From Caballeronia sp. SL2Y3 (GTDB lineage Bacteria > Pseudomonadota > Gammaproteobacteria > Burkholderiales > Burkholderiaceae), in NCBI RefSeq assembly GCF_022879575.1, contig NZ_CP084260.1, positions 1,116,001-1,180,000 on the forward strand: 64,000 bases of DNA. The letters are read 5' to 3'. This document shows positions 1 to 8,308 of this stretch, one piece after another (position 1 is the stretch's first letter; every line of letters begins with the position of its first letter). The notes under the pieces are model-generated. The model had not been told where the DNA came from and made no database searches. It saw only the letters and a program-made list of their open reading frames with translations. The position numbers and the translations under genes were made by a program.

Positions 1-333
1 AACCGCAATCCGGAACTCGACGAAGTCGCGCGTTGCGAGCCGTATCTTCAACGTCAGGTCGAACTGGTGAAGCCGAAGATCATCGTCGCGCTCGGGCGTT
101 TTGCGGCGCAGAGTCTGCTCAAGAGCGAGGCGAGCATCGCGGCGTTGCGCGGGCGCGTGCACGAGTATCGCGGCGTGCCGGTCGTCGTCACCTATCACCC
201 GGCGTATCTGTTGCGCAGTCTGCCCGACAAGGCGAAGGCCTGGGCCGATCTGTGCCTCGCCCGCAAGACGCACGCCGATGCGCTCGCCGCGCTCGGCGTC
301 GAACCGGGAGCCGGGAAGGGCGCGCGCGGATGA
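1..333 (+). CDS. Uracil-DNA glycosylase, family 4 (3' part only)
   Basis: The reading frame is open from the first base of the window to a TGA at 331-333 and gives the last 110 residues of a protein whose N-terminus lies outside. The motif VTYHPAYLLR near residue 62, the segment KPKIIVALGRFAAQSLL, and NRNP at the very start match family 4 (type a/b) uracil-DNA glycosylases, which excise uracil from DNA in base excision repair. The cysteine in RCEPYL (residue 12) fits the fourth ligand of the family's [4Fe-4S] cluster; the other three would be upstream and cannot be checked. The stop codon overlaps the start of the next gene (ATGA), so the two are almost certainly translationally coupled. Confidence 0.9.
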   Translation, partial: NRNPELDEVARCEPYLQRQVELVKPKIIVALGRFAAQSLLKSEASIAALRGRVHEYRGVPVVVTYHPAYLLRSLPDKAKAWADLCLARKTHADALAALGVEPGAGKGARG

Positions 334-1304
334 CCGGCCTGTCGCGCCTCGTCGATCGCTTCGGGGACGCGACGGTGCGTGATCTGGCGTGGCTGCTTTT
401 CTCACCCGATCTTCTGCGCGAGAGCGCGGCGGGCGCGCCGCTCGCGCACCCGTTTGAGTCGGCCAATGCGCGAGACGCCACGCTTACGTGGCTCGCCGCA
501 CTCGACGCCGCGCCGGACGCATTGCACGTGCGCTCGCGTAATCCCAAATCGACGCGCCTCGGCATCTACGCCGAAAGCCTGCTCGAATTCTTTCTGGCGC
601 ACGGGCCGGCCGCGCGGCTGATTGCGGCGAACGCGCCGCTGCGGCGTCAGCGCCGCACCATCGGAGAGTGCGATTTTCTGCTGGAGACGGCGGCCGGCGC
701 GCGGCTGCACTGGGAACTGGCGGTGAAGTTCTATCTGCACATCGGCGATGGCGTCGAGCGCGCGGCGCGCTTGTCGGACTATGTCGGGCCCAATCTGCAG
801 GACCGCTTCGATCTGAAGCACGCGCGGCTTTTGACGCATCAACTCGGCTTGACGTCGCGGGCGGAGTTCGCCGCGCTCGGGCTGGAGGGGCCGTGGCAGC
901 CGCAGTTGTTCATCAAGGGGCGGCTCTTTTATCACGATGAAGGCATCGCGCCCGCGCCGGAAGTGGGCGAAGCGCACGTGCGCGGCTGGTGGCTGACGGC
1001 GACGGAATGGCGCGATCGGCATAAAGCGCACGAAGCGCATGAAGCGCGCGCGTGGGTGGTGCAGCCTCGGCTTGCGTGGCTCGCACCGCGCCGCCTCAAC
1101 GCGCCGGATGCCGATTCGCTGATGGACGAGGCCGCCGCCATTCACACGCGTCTCGCCGCCATCGCCGCGCCGACCATGGTCGCCGCCTACCTGCGCGACG
1201 GCGCGACCGGCTGGAGCGAGGAATCGCGCGGCTTCATCGTCCCGGACGACTGGCCCGAGCGGGCGAGGGCGTTCGCTGCTTCGGAGCTTTCTGCGCCCGC
1301 GTGA
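330..1304 (+). CDS. DUF1853 family protein, coupled to uracil-DNA glycosylase
   Basis: A 324-residue protein whose ATG at 330 overlaps the upstream UDG stop; the frame is open further upstream, but that part lies inside the UDG gene. It matches my memory of DUF1853 proteins (LGIYAESLLEFFL near residue 77, GECDFLLE near 112, HWELAVKFYL near 127). No function is established to my knowledge. E82, D115 and E129 with K133 are spaced roughly like the acidic/lysine set of PD-(D/E)XK nucleases, although the canonical E-x-K is replaced by E-x-x-x-K, so a nuclease role is only a guess. No signal peptide or membrane segment is visible. The tight coupling to a repair glycosylase suggests a DNA-repair accessory role. 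Confidence 0.8.
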   Translation: MTGLSRLVDRFGDATVRDLAWLLFSPDLLRESAAGAPLAHPFESANARDATLTWLAALDAAPDALHVRSRNPKSTRLGIYAESLLEFFLAHGPAARLIAANAPLRRQRRTIGECDFLLETAAGARLHWELAVKFYLHIGDGVERAARLSDYVGPNLQDRFDLKHARLLTHQLGLTSRAEFAALGLEGPWQPQLFIKGRLFYHDEGIAPAPEVGEAHVRGWWLTATEWRDRHKAHEAHEARAWVVQPRLAWLAPRRLNAPDADSLMDEAAAIHTRLAAIAAPTMVAAYLRDGATGWSEESRGFIVPDDWPERARAFAASELSAPA

Positions 1305-1423
1305 CTATCGGACGCCGTGGTCGGCGTTCGGCCGCGCTTCGCCTCGGCGGTGGCGCTCACCGAAGGAATCGCGCGGCTTCTTCTTTCCAGCCGAAGCGTT
1401 CGCCGCCTCCTAGGGCTGCCCGA

Positions 1424-2236
1424 TCACCACCATCGATAAAAGTGATGCACCGGCCCGACGCCGTGGCCGACGTCCAGTCGCGCGCTCGCCTCGATCGCGC
1501 CGCTGAGATACCGCTTCGCCTCGGCGGTGGCGCTGGCGAGATCACCGGTCTGAGGGATCAGCGCGGCAATCGCCGCCGACAGCGTGCAGCCGGTGCCGTG
1601 CGTGTTCTTCAGCGCGACGCGCGCGCCGGCAACCCGCAGGGCGCCCGTCGTTTCGATCAGCCAGTCCGGACTGTCCGCCGATGCCAGATGCCCGCCCTTC
1701 ATCAGCACGGCGCGCGCGCCCGAGGCAAGCAGCGCCTCGCCCTGACGCACCATCGCGTCTTCGTCTGCGGCGGGCTGCGTGCCGAGCAGCGCCGCCGCTT
1801 CCGGCAGATTCGGCGTGACGAGCGTGGCGAGCGGCAACAGCTCGTCGCGCAGCGCGGCCACCGCTTCGGGCGCGAGCAGCGCGTGATTGCTCTTCGAGAT
1901 CATCACGGTGTCGAGCACGACATGCGCCGGGCGATGCCGCCTGAGCGCGTCGGCGACCGCGCGCACGATGCCCGCATTGGCCAGCATCCCGATCTTCACC
2001 GCGTCGATGCGGATGTCGTCGAAAACGGCATCGAGCTGCGCCGCGACGAACGCCGGCTCCGGCGCGTGGACAGCCGTGACGCCGCGCGTGTTCTGAGCGG
2101 TCAGCGCGGTGACGACGCTCGCGCCGTACGCGCCGAGCGCGGAGAACGCTTTGAGATCGGCCTGAATGCCCGCGCCGCCGCCGGAATCGGAACCGGCGAC
2201 AGTGAGCACGTTGGGAATAGGTTGGGTCGAAGACAT
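1424..2236 (-). CDS. thiD: Hydroxymethylpyrimidine/phosphomethylpyrimidine kinase ThiD
   Basis: A 270-residue cytoplasmic kinase that phosphorylates HMP and then HMP-phosphate to HMP-PP, the pyrimidine half of thiamine. The ribokinase-fold N-terminal motif AGSDSGGGAGIQADLKAF starts at residue 14, and the anion-hole motif NTHGTGCTLSAAIAA lies near residue 210, as in the family. The ATG at 2236 is chosen because the longer open frame upstream only runs through thiE in another phase. It follows thiE by 8 nt, so it is the last gene of a thiM-thiE-thiD salvage operon. A 23-bp stretch of its 3' end (1512-1534) recurs exactly downstream of its stop (1335-1357). Confidence 0.95.
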   Translation of the reverse strand: MSSTQPIPNVLTVAGSDSGGGAGIQADLKAFSALGAYGASVVTALTAQNTRGVTAVHAPEPAFVAAQLDAVFDDIRIDAVKIGMLANAGIVRAVADALRRHRPAHVVLDTVMISKSNHALLAPEAVAALRDELLPLATLVTPNLPEAAALLGTQPAADEDAMVRQGEALLASGARAVLMKGGHLASADSPDWLIETTGALRVAGARVALKNTHGTGCTLSAAIAALIPQTGDLASATAEAKRYLSGAIEASARLDVGHGVGPVHHFYRWW

Positions 2237-2244
2237 GAGAAAAG

Positions 2245-2898
2245 TCAGGATGAAGCGCGACGGATGGTCTCGCGCAGTTCGGCCGACGCAGCGCGCGGGT
2301 CGGCTGCCTTGCAAATCGCGGAGACGACTGCGAGTCCCGCCGGTGTCGCGCGCATGACGTCGGCCGCGTTGTGTGCCTGGATGCCGCCTATCGCCACGGT
2401 CGGCCAGCGCGAACTCGAACGCATCGCGGCGAGGCCATCGATGCCGCAGGGCGCGGAGGCGTCGGTTTTGGTCGGCGTCGCGTAGACCGGTCCCGCTCCG
2501 ACATAGTCGATCACGCCTTCCAGCCGGTTCGCATCCGCGACTTCCGCGAGATTCGACACCGACAGGCCGATCAGCGCATCCGGCCCGAGCAGCCGCCGCG
2601 CGACGTCCGCGGGCAGATCGCGCTGGCCGACGTGAACGCCGTCCGCGCCGGCCGCAAGCGCGACATCCACGTGATCGTTGATGACGAGCGGAACGCCGCG
2701 CGCACGCGTCAACGGCAATAAGTCGAGTGCCAGCGCGAGCCACGCGCGCTTGTGCCACTCCGGCGCGCGCAGTTGCAGCAGCGTCGCGCCGCCGTCCAGC
2801 GCCGCGCGGGCGACCGAAACGGCCGCGTCGTGGCCGCCGCACTGCACCGGGTCAAGCACGAGATAGAGCGAGAGATCGAACGCGCGCCGCATGTTCAC
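2245..2898 (-). CDS. thiE: Thiamine-phosphate synthase ThiE
   Basis: A 217-residue TIM-barrel enzyme joining HMP-PP and thiazole phosphate to thiamine phosphate. The active-site segments INDHVDVALAAGADGVHVGQ (near residue 74), VGAGPVYATPTKTDA (near 132, substrate and phosphate binding) and the late GGI are all present, and the length is typical. Its ATG overlaps the thiM stop by four bases, and thiD follows after 8 nt, so all three are probably translated from one transcript. With both kinases beside it, the operon looks built for salvage of the pyrimidine and thiazole moieties rather than for de novo synthesis. Confidence 0.95.
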   Translation of the reverse strand: MNMRRAFDLSLYLVLDPVQCGGHDAAVSVARAALDGGATLLQLRAPEWHKRAWLALALDLLPLTRARGVPLVINDHVDVALAAGADGVHVGQRDLPADVARRLLGPDALIGLSVSNLAEVADANRLEGVIDYVGAGPVYATPTKTDASAPCGIDGLAAMRSSSRWPTVAIGGIQAHNAADVMRATPAGLAVVSAICKAADPRAASAELRETIRRASS

Positions 2899-3710
2899 GA
2901 TACGGCCACCTCGCGCAGCACGAGCGTCGCGTCGAATGCGGCCGAGTCCACGGACGCCAGCCGGTCCAGATACGCGACGGCGAAACTGCCGGGCAGAGCG
3001 GCTTCACGGGCGGCGAGCTCGCCGGCCACGGTCGAATAGGCAATCGCGGAGATCGTCGCGGCCCAGTGTTCATCGCGCGATTGCGCCGCGCCGACGTACG
3101 CCGCGACGGTCGCCGAAAGCGCGCAGCCGACGCCCGTCACGCGGGTCATCAGCGGCGAGCCGTTCGAGAGCGCGATCACGCGGCGGCCATCGGTGATGTA
3201 GTCGGTCGCGCCGGTGACCGCGACCACAGCCTGCGTTTTCAGCGCGAGAATTTGCGCGGCGTCGAGCGCGGCGTCGGTGGCCGCGGTGCTGTCGACGCCG
3301 CGTCCGCTCGCTTCGCCGCCCGACAGGCTGATGATTTCCGACGCGTTGCCGCGAATCACGGCCGGCTTCGCGTCGAGCAATTCGAGCGCGAATTCGGTGC
3401 GGAACGCGAGCGGGCCGACTGCGACCGGATCGAGCACCCAGGGCGTGCCCGCGTTGTTGGCGGCATCGACGGCGGCGCGCATCGCGCGCATTTGCGGCAC
3501 GTCGAGCGTGCCGAGGTTGATCAGGAGCGCATTGGCGAGCGGCGCGAACTGCGCGGCTTCCTCGCGCGCGACGACCATCGCCGGCGCCGCGCCGATGGCG
3601 AGCAGCACGTTGGCCGTGAAGTTGGTGACGACGAGGTTCGTCAGGCAGTGGACGAGCGGCGCGCGCTCGCGCACGCGCGTGACGAACGAGAAGAGATCGG
3701 CAGCAAGCAT
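2895..3710 (-). CDS. thiM: Hydroxyethylthiazole kinase ThiM
   Basis: A 271-residue ribokinase-superfamily enzyme that phosphorylates 4-methyl-5-(2-hydroxyethyl)thiazole for thiamine salvage. The N-terminal segment PLVHCLTNLVVTNFTANVLL (residues 19-38) and the C-terminal TGVGCALSATVAAYVGA near residue 190, with the catalytic cysteine-containing anion hole, are diagnostic. It is the first gene of the thiM-thiE-thiD set and lies 64 nt after the lplT stop on the same strand. That short gap holds none of the conserved THI-element blocks, so no TPP riboswitch is visible directly in front of it; transcription may continue from lplT. Confidence 0.95.
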   Translation of the reverse strand: MLAADLFSFVTRVRERAPLVHCLTNLVVTNFTANVLLAIGAAPAMVVAREEAAQFAPLANALLINLGTLDVPQMRAMRAAVDAANNAGTPWVLDPVAVGPLAFRTEFALELLDAKPAVIRGNASEIISLSGGEASGRGVDSTAATDAALDAAQILALKTQAVVAVTGATDYITDGRRVIALSNGSPLMTRVTGVGCALSATVAAYVGAAQSRDEHWAATISAIAYSTVAGELAAREAALPGSFAVAYLDRLASVDSAAFDATLVLREVAVS

Positions 3711-3774
3711 GATGAAGAGAGATTAGCCCGATCGGCCGATGACCGCAGCCCAAACAGCAGCCAAATCGGCAACG

Positions 3775-5082
3775 TCAGTGCCGCGCTTCGCCGATCAGCG
3801 CGACGGAATCGAACGCGCGCTGGTTCGCCTGATGCCGGCGCATCACGAAGTACATCATCAGACACACGAACGAGCCGAACATCACGATCACGAACTGGAT
3901 CGGCATGTCGAGCCAGACGAGCACCGCGTACAGGCACAGCATGATGAGCACGGACAGGTTCTCGTTGAAGTTCTGCACGGCGATCGAATGGCCGGCGGAC
4001 AGCAGCACGTGCCCGCGATGCTGCAAAAGCGCGTTCATCGGCACGACGAAAAAGCCCGACAGACCGCCCACGATCATCAGGAACAGATACGCGATCAGCA
4101 GATAGCCCGGGAAGTGCATCCGGCCGAAGTAGACGCCCCAATGCGCGGGAAAAAGATGCCGCGTGTAGAAGGCCATCAGCATGACGGCGAGCCCCATCGC
4201 GATGCCTACCGGCAGCACCGAGAGCGAACGCTTGAGCGGCACGCGCGCGGCCGCGAGCACCGCGCCGGCCGCCACGCCCACGGCGATCACCGCCTGCAGG
4301 ATGGCCGCCTGCGAAAGCGTCATGCCGAGCGACACTTCGGCCCACTTGAGCACGATGAATTGCAGCGTCGCGCCCGCGCCCCAGAAGAGCGTCGTGACCG
4401 CGAGCGAGATCTGGCCGAGCTTGTCGCGCCAGAGCGTGAGAAAGCAGTCGGCGAAATCGGTGATGAGCTTGATGGGCCGATGTTCCTGCTTCGGGTAGCG
4501 CGCGCCCGTATCGGGAATGCGCAGGTTGAAGACGGCGGCGACCACGTACATCAGCATGATGACGAGCATCGCGGCTTCGGCGGGCGTATTGATGCGCGGT
4601 ATGTGCAGCGTCAGCAAGTGACTCGCGATATGCGGGCTGATGAGCGCGCCGCCCATGACGGTGCCGAGAATGATGGAGCCGACCGTCGTGCCTTCGATCC
4701 AGCCGTTCGCGGCGACGAGCCGATCGGGCGGCAGCAGTTCCGTGAGAATGCCGTACTTCGCGGGCGAATAGGCCGCCGCGCCGAAGCCGACGATGCCATA
4801 AGCCAGAAGCGGATGCGCGCCGACCAGCATGGTGATGCAGCCCACCACCTTGATGGAATTCGTCACGAACATCACGCGCCCCTTCGGCCGCGAGTCCGCG
4901 AAAGCGCCGACGAACGCCGCCAGAATCACGTAGGAGAGCACGAAGAACAGCTTGAGCAGCGGCGTCATCCAGTTCGGCGCGTGAAGGTCTTTCAGCAGTG
5001 CGATGGCAGCGATCAGTAGAGCGTTATCGGCCAGCGACGAGAAAAACTGCGCGGCCATGATGGTGTAAAAACCTTTTTTCAT
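3775..5082 (-). CDS. lplT: Lysophospholipid transporter LplT (MFS)
   Basis: A 435-residue inner-membrane carrier of the major facilitator superfamily with about 12 hydrophobic segments. It is related to LplT, which flips lysophospholipids into the cytoplasm for re-acylation. Supporting segments are MKKGFYTIMAAQFFSSLADN at the start and AAYSPAKYGILTELLPPDRL, the family's hallmark between early helices. The ATG at 5082 is preferred over the open frame to 5211 because the 43 extra residues are polar and unlike the family. In many bacteria lplT sits beside the acyltransferase aas; here it is not, and it lies between alr (divergent) and the thiamine genes. Confidence 0.9.
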   Translation of the reverse strand: MKKGFYTIMAAQFFSSLADNALLIAAIALLKDLHAPNWMTPLLKLFFVLSYVILAAFVGAFADSRPKGRVMFVTNSIKVVGCITMLVGAHPLLAYGIVGFGAAAYSPAKYGILTELLPPDRLVAANGWIEGTTVGSIILGTVMGGALISPHIASHLLTLHIPRINTPAEAAMLVIMLMYVVAAVFNLRIPDTGARYPKQEHRPIKLITDFADCFLTLWRDKLGQISLAVTTLFWGAGATLQFIVLKWAEVSLGMTLSQAAILQAVIAVGVAAGAVLAAARVPLKRSLSVLPVGIAMGLAVMLMAFYTRHLFPAHWGVYFGRMHFPGYLLIAYLFLMIVGGLSGFFVVPMNALLQHRGHVLLSAGHSIAVQNFNENLSVLIMLCLYAVLVWLDMPIQFVIVMFGSFVCLMMYFVMRRHQANQRAFDSVALIGEARH

Positions 5083-5384
5083 CTGATCCGAAGCTTTCCT
5101 CACTGCCGGGAATTCGCCCCCGACGCCGCCGCTGATACCGGTCGCGCGTTCGGGCTTATGCCGTTCGAAATGGGTTGTGCGCACGGCTTTATAACACGAA
5201 AATAGGCGCATTCTGACTAGCAGTAATCTCGATTACATGCGAGACGGTACGTTTGCACGTCTCTTTTGTCATAAGGTACTGATCCGCAAGGTGTCTCGAT
5301 CGGCGAACCGGCCGCTTGCGCCGTTGGCGTATGCTTGCCTTTCCGCCTGAACCGCCTTTTGGACCGCATCTCCGACCAAAACTC

Positions 5385-6455
5385 ATGCCGCGCCCCCTTT
5401 CCGCAACGATTCACACCGCCGCTCTCGCCAACAACCTTGCCATTGCGCGCAAGTACGCGCCGAAATCCAAAATCTGGGCCGTCGTGAAGGCCAATGCGTA
5501 TGGCCACGGTCTCGCGCGAGCGTTCCCCGGACTTCGCGCAACGGACGGATTCGGTCTTCTGGACCTCGAAGAAGCAGCGAAGTTGCGCGAACTCGGCTGG
5601 GCGGGCCCCATTTTGTTGCTCGAAGGCTTCTTTCGTCCGACCGATATCGACGTGATCGACCGTTATAGTCTGACCACGGCCATTCACTGCGACGAGCAGT
5701 TGCGCATGCTGGAAATGGCGCGGCTCTCGAAGCCGGTCAACATCCAGCTGAAGATGAATAGCGGCATGAACCGGCTGGGCTACACGCCGGAGCGGTTCCG
5801 CGCGGCGTGGGAGCGGGCGCGCGCCTGCCACGGCATCGGCCAGATCACGCTCATGACCCATTTTTCCGACGCCGACAGCGAACGCGGCATCGCGCATCAA
5901 CTGGAGGCGTTCGAGCGGGGCGCGGAAGGCATCGCGGGCGCGCGCAGCCTGTCGAACTCGGCGGCCGTGCTGTGGCATCCGAACGCGCATTTTGACTGGG
6001 TGCGCCCGGGCATCATTCTCTACGGCGCGTCGCCGTCGGGCGTGACGGCCGATATCGCCGATACGGGCCTCAAACCCGCCATGACCCTCGCTTCCGAGCT
6101 GATCGCCGTGCAGACGGTGCAGCCGGGCGACAGCATCGGCTACGGCTCGACCTACACGGCGGACCGGCCGATGCGCATCGGCGTGGTCGCGTGCGGGTAC
6201 GCGGACGGTTATCCGCGCATCGCGCCCGAAGGCACGCCGGTCATCGTCGACGGCGTGCGGACGGCGCTCGTCGGCCGCGTCTCGATGGACATGCTCACCG
6301 TCGATCTGACGCCGTGCCCGAACGCGGGCATGGGTTCGCGCGTGGAATTGTGGGGCGCGACCCTGCCCATCGACGACGTGGCCCGCGCGTGCGGCACCAT
6401 CGGCTACGAGCTGATGTGCGCGATCGCGCAGCGCGTGCCGGTCCGCGCGGAATGA
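5385..6455 (+). CDS. alr: Alanine racemase
   Basis: A 356-residue PLP enzyme converting L- to D-alanine for peptidoglycan. The PLP lysine is K35 in [12 protein letters not shown], and the catalytic tyrosine lies in [12 protein letters not shown] near residue 250, so both active-site bases are present. The TIM-barrel segment [14 protein letters not shown] is also typical. The start at 5385 gives [10 protein letters not shown] and the usual family length; the open frame to 5316 adds 23 implausible residues. It is divergent from lplT, with about 300 nt between the two start codons, and is followed after 42 nt by radA. Confidence 0.96.
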   Translation: MPRPLSATIHTAALANNLAIARKYAPKSKIWAVVKANAYGHGLARAFPGLRATDGFGLLDLEEAAKLRELGWAGPILLLEGFFRPTDIDVIDRYSLTTAIHCDEQLRMLEMARLSKPVNIQLKMNSGMNRLGYTPERFRAAWERARACHGIGQITLMTHFSDADSERGIAHQLEAFERGAEGIAGARSLSNSAAVLWHPNAHFDWVRPGIILYGASPSGVTADIADTGLKPAMTLASELIAVQTVQPGDSIGYGSTYTADRPMRIGVVACGYADGYPRIAPEGTPVIVDGVRTALVGRVSMDMLTVDLTPCPNAGMGSRVELWGATLPIDDVARACGTIGYELMCAIAQRVPVRAE

Positions 6456-6497
6456 ACGCCGCATCGGGCGTTGGCATTGAAAATCTAAAGGCAATAC

Positions 6498-7886
6498 GTG
6501 GCAAAAGCAGCGAAGGCAAAGACGCTTTACATCTGTAGCGAGTGCGGCGGACAAGCGCCGAAGTGGACCGGACAGTGCGCGGCATGCGGAGCGTGGAACA
6601 CGCTCGTGGAATCGGTGGAGCAGGCGCCGTCGGCGCATCGCTTCCAGGCGCTCGCGAAAAGCTCGCCGGTGCAGCGGCTCGCCGACATCGAAGCGGCGGA
6701 CGTGCCGCGCTTTTCGACCGGCGTCGGCGAGTTCGACCGTGTGCTCGGCGGCGGTCTCGTGCCGGGCGGCGTGGTGCTGATTGGCGGCGACCCGGGCATC
6801 GGCAAATCGACGCTCTTGCTGCAATCGCTCGCCGAAATCGCGCGCGAGCGGCCGTCGCTCTACGTGAGCGGCGAGGAGTCCGGCGCGCAGATCGCGTTGC
6901 GCGCGCAGCGGCTCGGCTTGCTCGGCGGCTCTGCGAGCGCGGCGGCGGACCTCGCGCTGCTCGCCGAAATCCAGCTAGAAAAGATTCAGGCGGCCATCGA
7001 CGAACAACGTCCGGAAGTCGCCGTCATCGATTCGATCCAGACCGTCTATTCCGAGGCGCTGACCTCCGCGCCGGGTTCCGTCGCGCAGGTCCGCGAATGC
7101 GCGGCGCAACTGACGCGCATCGCCAAGCAGACGGGCACGGCCATCATCATGGTCGGCCACGTGACCAAGGAAGGCAGTCTCGCTGGGCCGCGCGTGTTGG
7201 AGCATATCGTCGATACGGTGCTGTACTTCGAAGGCGACACGCATTCGTCCTTCCGGCTCGTGCGTGCGTTCAAGAACCGCTTCGGCGCGGTCAATGAGCT
7301 CGGCGTCTTTGCGATGACGGAGAAAGGCTTGCGCGGCGTGGCGAATCCGTCGGCGCTTTTCTTGTCGCAGCATGAGCAGAGCGTCGCGGGGTCGTGTGTC
7401 CTCGTGACGCAGGAAGGTTCGCGGCCGCTGCTCGTCGAAGTGCAGGCGCTCGTCGATACGGCGCATGTGCCGAATCCGCGCCGCCTCGCGGTCGGGCTGG
7501 AGCAGAACCGGCTCGCGCTGCTGCTCGCGGTGCTGCATCGCCACGCGGGCATCGCGTGTTTCGATCAGGACGTGTTCCTGAACGCGGTGGGCGGCGTGAA
7601 GATCACCGAACCCGCCGCCGATCTGGCCGTGCTGCTCGCGATTCATTCGTCGATGCGCAACAAGCCTCTGCCGAAGGGCCTCATCACGTTCGGCGAAGTA
7701 GGGCTGGCCGGCGAAATCCGGCCGTCGCCGCGCGGGCAGGATCGCCTGAAGGAAGCGGCCAAGCTCGGCTTCTCCGTCGCGCTGATTCCGAAGGCCAATG
7801 CGCCGAAACAGGCGGTGGACGGTCTCAAGGTGATCGCGGTCGATCGGATCGAAGAAGCCATCGACCGCGTGCGCGATCTCGAATGA
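6498..7886 (+). CDS. radA: DNA repair protein RadA/Sms
   Basis: A 462-residue RecA-like DNA-dependent ATPase and branch-migration helicase for recombination intermediates. In order: a C4 zinc finger (C-x2-C...C-x2-C, residues about 13-31), Walker A GGDPGIGKST near 96-105, the RadA-specific KNRFG motif near 259, and a C-terminal Lon-protease-like domain with GLITFGEVGLAGEIRP. The first codon is GTG at 6498, the only start that keeps the zinc finger at the usual distance from the N-terminus. A hairpin ending in TTTT follows at 7918-7957. Confidence 0.97.
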   Translation: MAKAAKAKTLYICSECGGQAPKWTGQCAACGAWNTLVESVEQAPSAHRFQALAKSSPVQRLADIEAADVPRFSTGVGEFDRVLGGGLVPGGVVLIGGDPGIGKSTLLLQSLAEIARERPSLYVSGEESGAQIALRAQRLGLLGGSASAAADLALLAEIQLEKIQAAIDEQRPEVAVIDSIQTVYSEALTSAPGSVAQVRECAAQLTRIAKQTGTAIIMVGHVTKEGSLAGPRVLEHIVDTVLYFEGDTHSSFRLVRAFKNRFGAVNELGVFAMTEKGLRGVANPSALFLSQHEQSVAGSCVLVTQEGSRPLLVEVQALVDTAHVPNPRRLAVGLEQNRLALLLAVLHRHAGIACFDQDVFLNAVGGVKITEPAADLAVLLAIHSSMRNKPLPKGLITFGEVGLAGEIRPSPRGQDRLKEAAKLGFSVALIPKANAPKQAVDGLKVIAVDRIEEAIDRVRDLE

Positions 7887-7917
7887 ACGGATCGGACCCT
7901 CGGTAACGGGCCGTAAG

Positions 7918-7957
7918 AAAATCGCGCGCCGCTGTAACCTGGCGCGGGCGCGGTTTT
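7918..7957 (+). terminator. Probable intrinsic terminator after radA
   Basis: A stem pairing AAAATCGCGC (7918-7927) with GCGCGGTTTT (7948-7957), including one G-T pair, with a further two pairs inside after a bulge. It ends in four Ts and lies 31 nt after the radA stop. The T-run is short, so partial read-through is possible. Confidence 0.5.
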
Positions 7958-8044
7958 CATATCCTTCTGGGACCCAGGACCGGCGGATGAAGCCACCACG
8001 CGCCGCCGCGCCGAAGTGACTGGATGGATCGAGAGGATCACGCT

Positions 8045-8308
8045 TTGAAACATGTCAAAACAGCCCGGCCCGCCCCAGCATTCCATTTGCGCGGCTGCCG
8101 CGTCTCGGCGCCCCTGCAACAGCCGTTCGGCAGCGGATGCCGGATCGTCGAATGGATCGATGGCGAAGGGCAGATTTCGCGGCGCGTCGTGTCCGCGGAC
8201 GTGACCGAGGCCGAAGTCGTCGCGACCATTCGCCGTCACGTCACGGGCCGCAAGCACGTGCTCGTCGACGACGAGCGTCAGCCGCGTCAGACCTTGCCGC
8301 GACGTTAG
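8045..8308 (+). CDS. Small conserved hypothetical protein (possibly DUF2866)
   Basis: An 87-residue basic protein with TTG start at 8045, chosen because GAGAGGA (8031-8037) sits 7 nt upstream; an in-frame ATG at 8024 would add seven residues but precedes that ribosome-binding site. The core CRVSAPLQQPFGSGCRIVEW followed by SADVTEAEVVATIRRHV resembles small Burkholderia proteins that I associate, without certainty, with DUF2866. No membrane segment or known catalytic motif is seen. It lies alone between radA and a convergent CoA-transferase gene, with the two stop codons overlapping by four bases. Function unknown. Confidence 0.7.
   Translation: MKHVKTARPAPAFHLRGCRVSAPLQQPFGSGCRIVEWIDGEGQISRRVVSADVTEAEVVATIRRHVTGRKHVLVDDERQPRQTLPRR

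Noticed and set aside
33..329. Longer start of the DUF1853 gene inside the UDG gene
   Set aside because: UDG occupies this stretch in another phase with conserved residues, and the ATG at 330 forms a classical ATGA coupling.
3711..3774. TPP riboswitch in front of thiM
   Set aside because: The 64-nt gap is too short and lacks the conserved THI-element sequence blocks.
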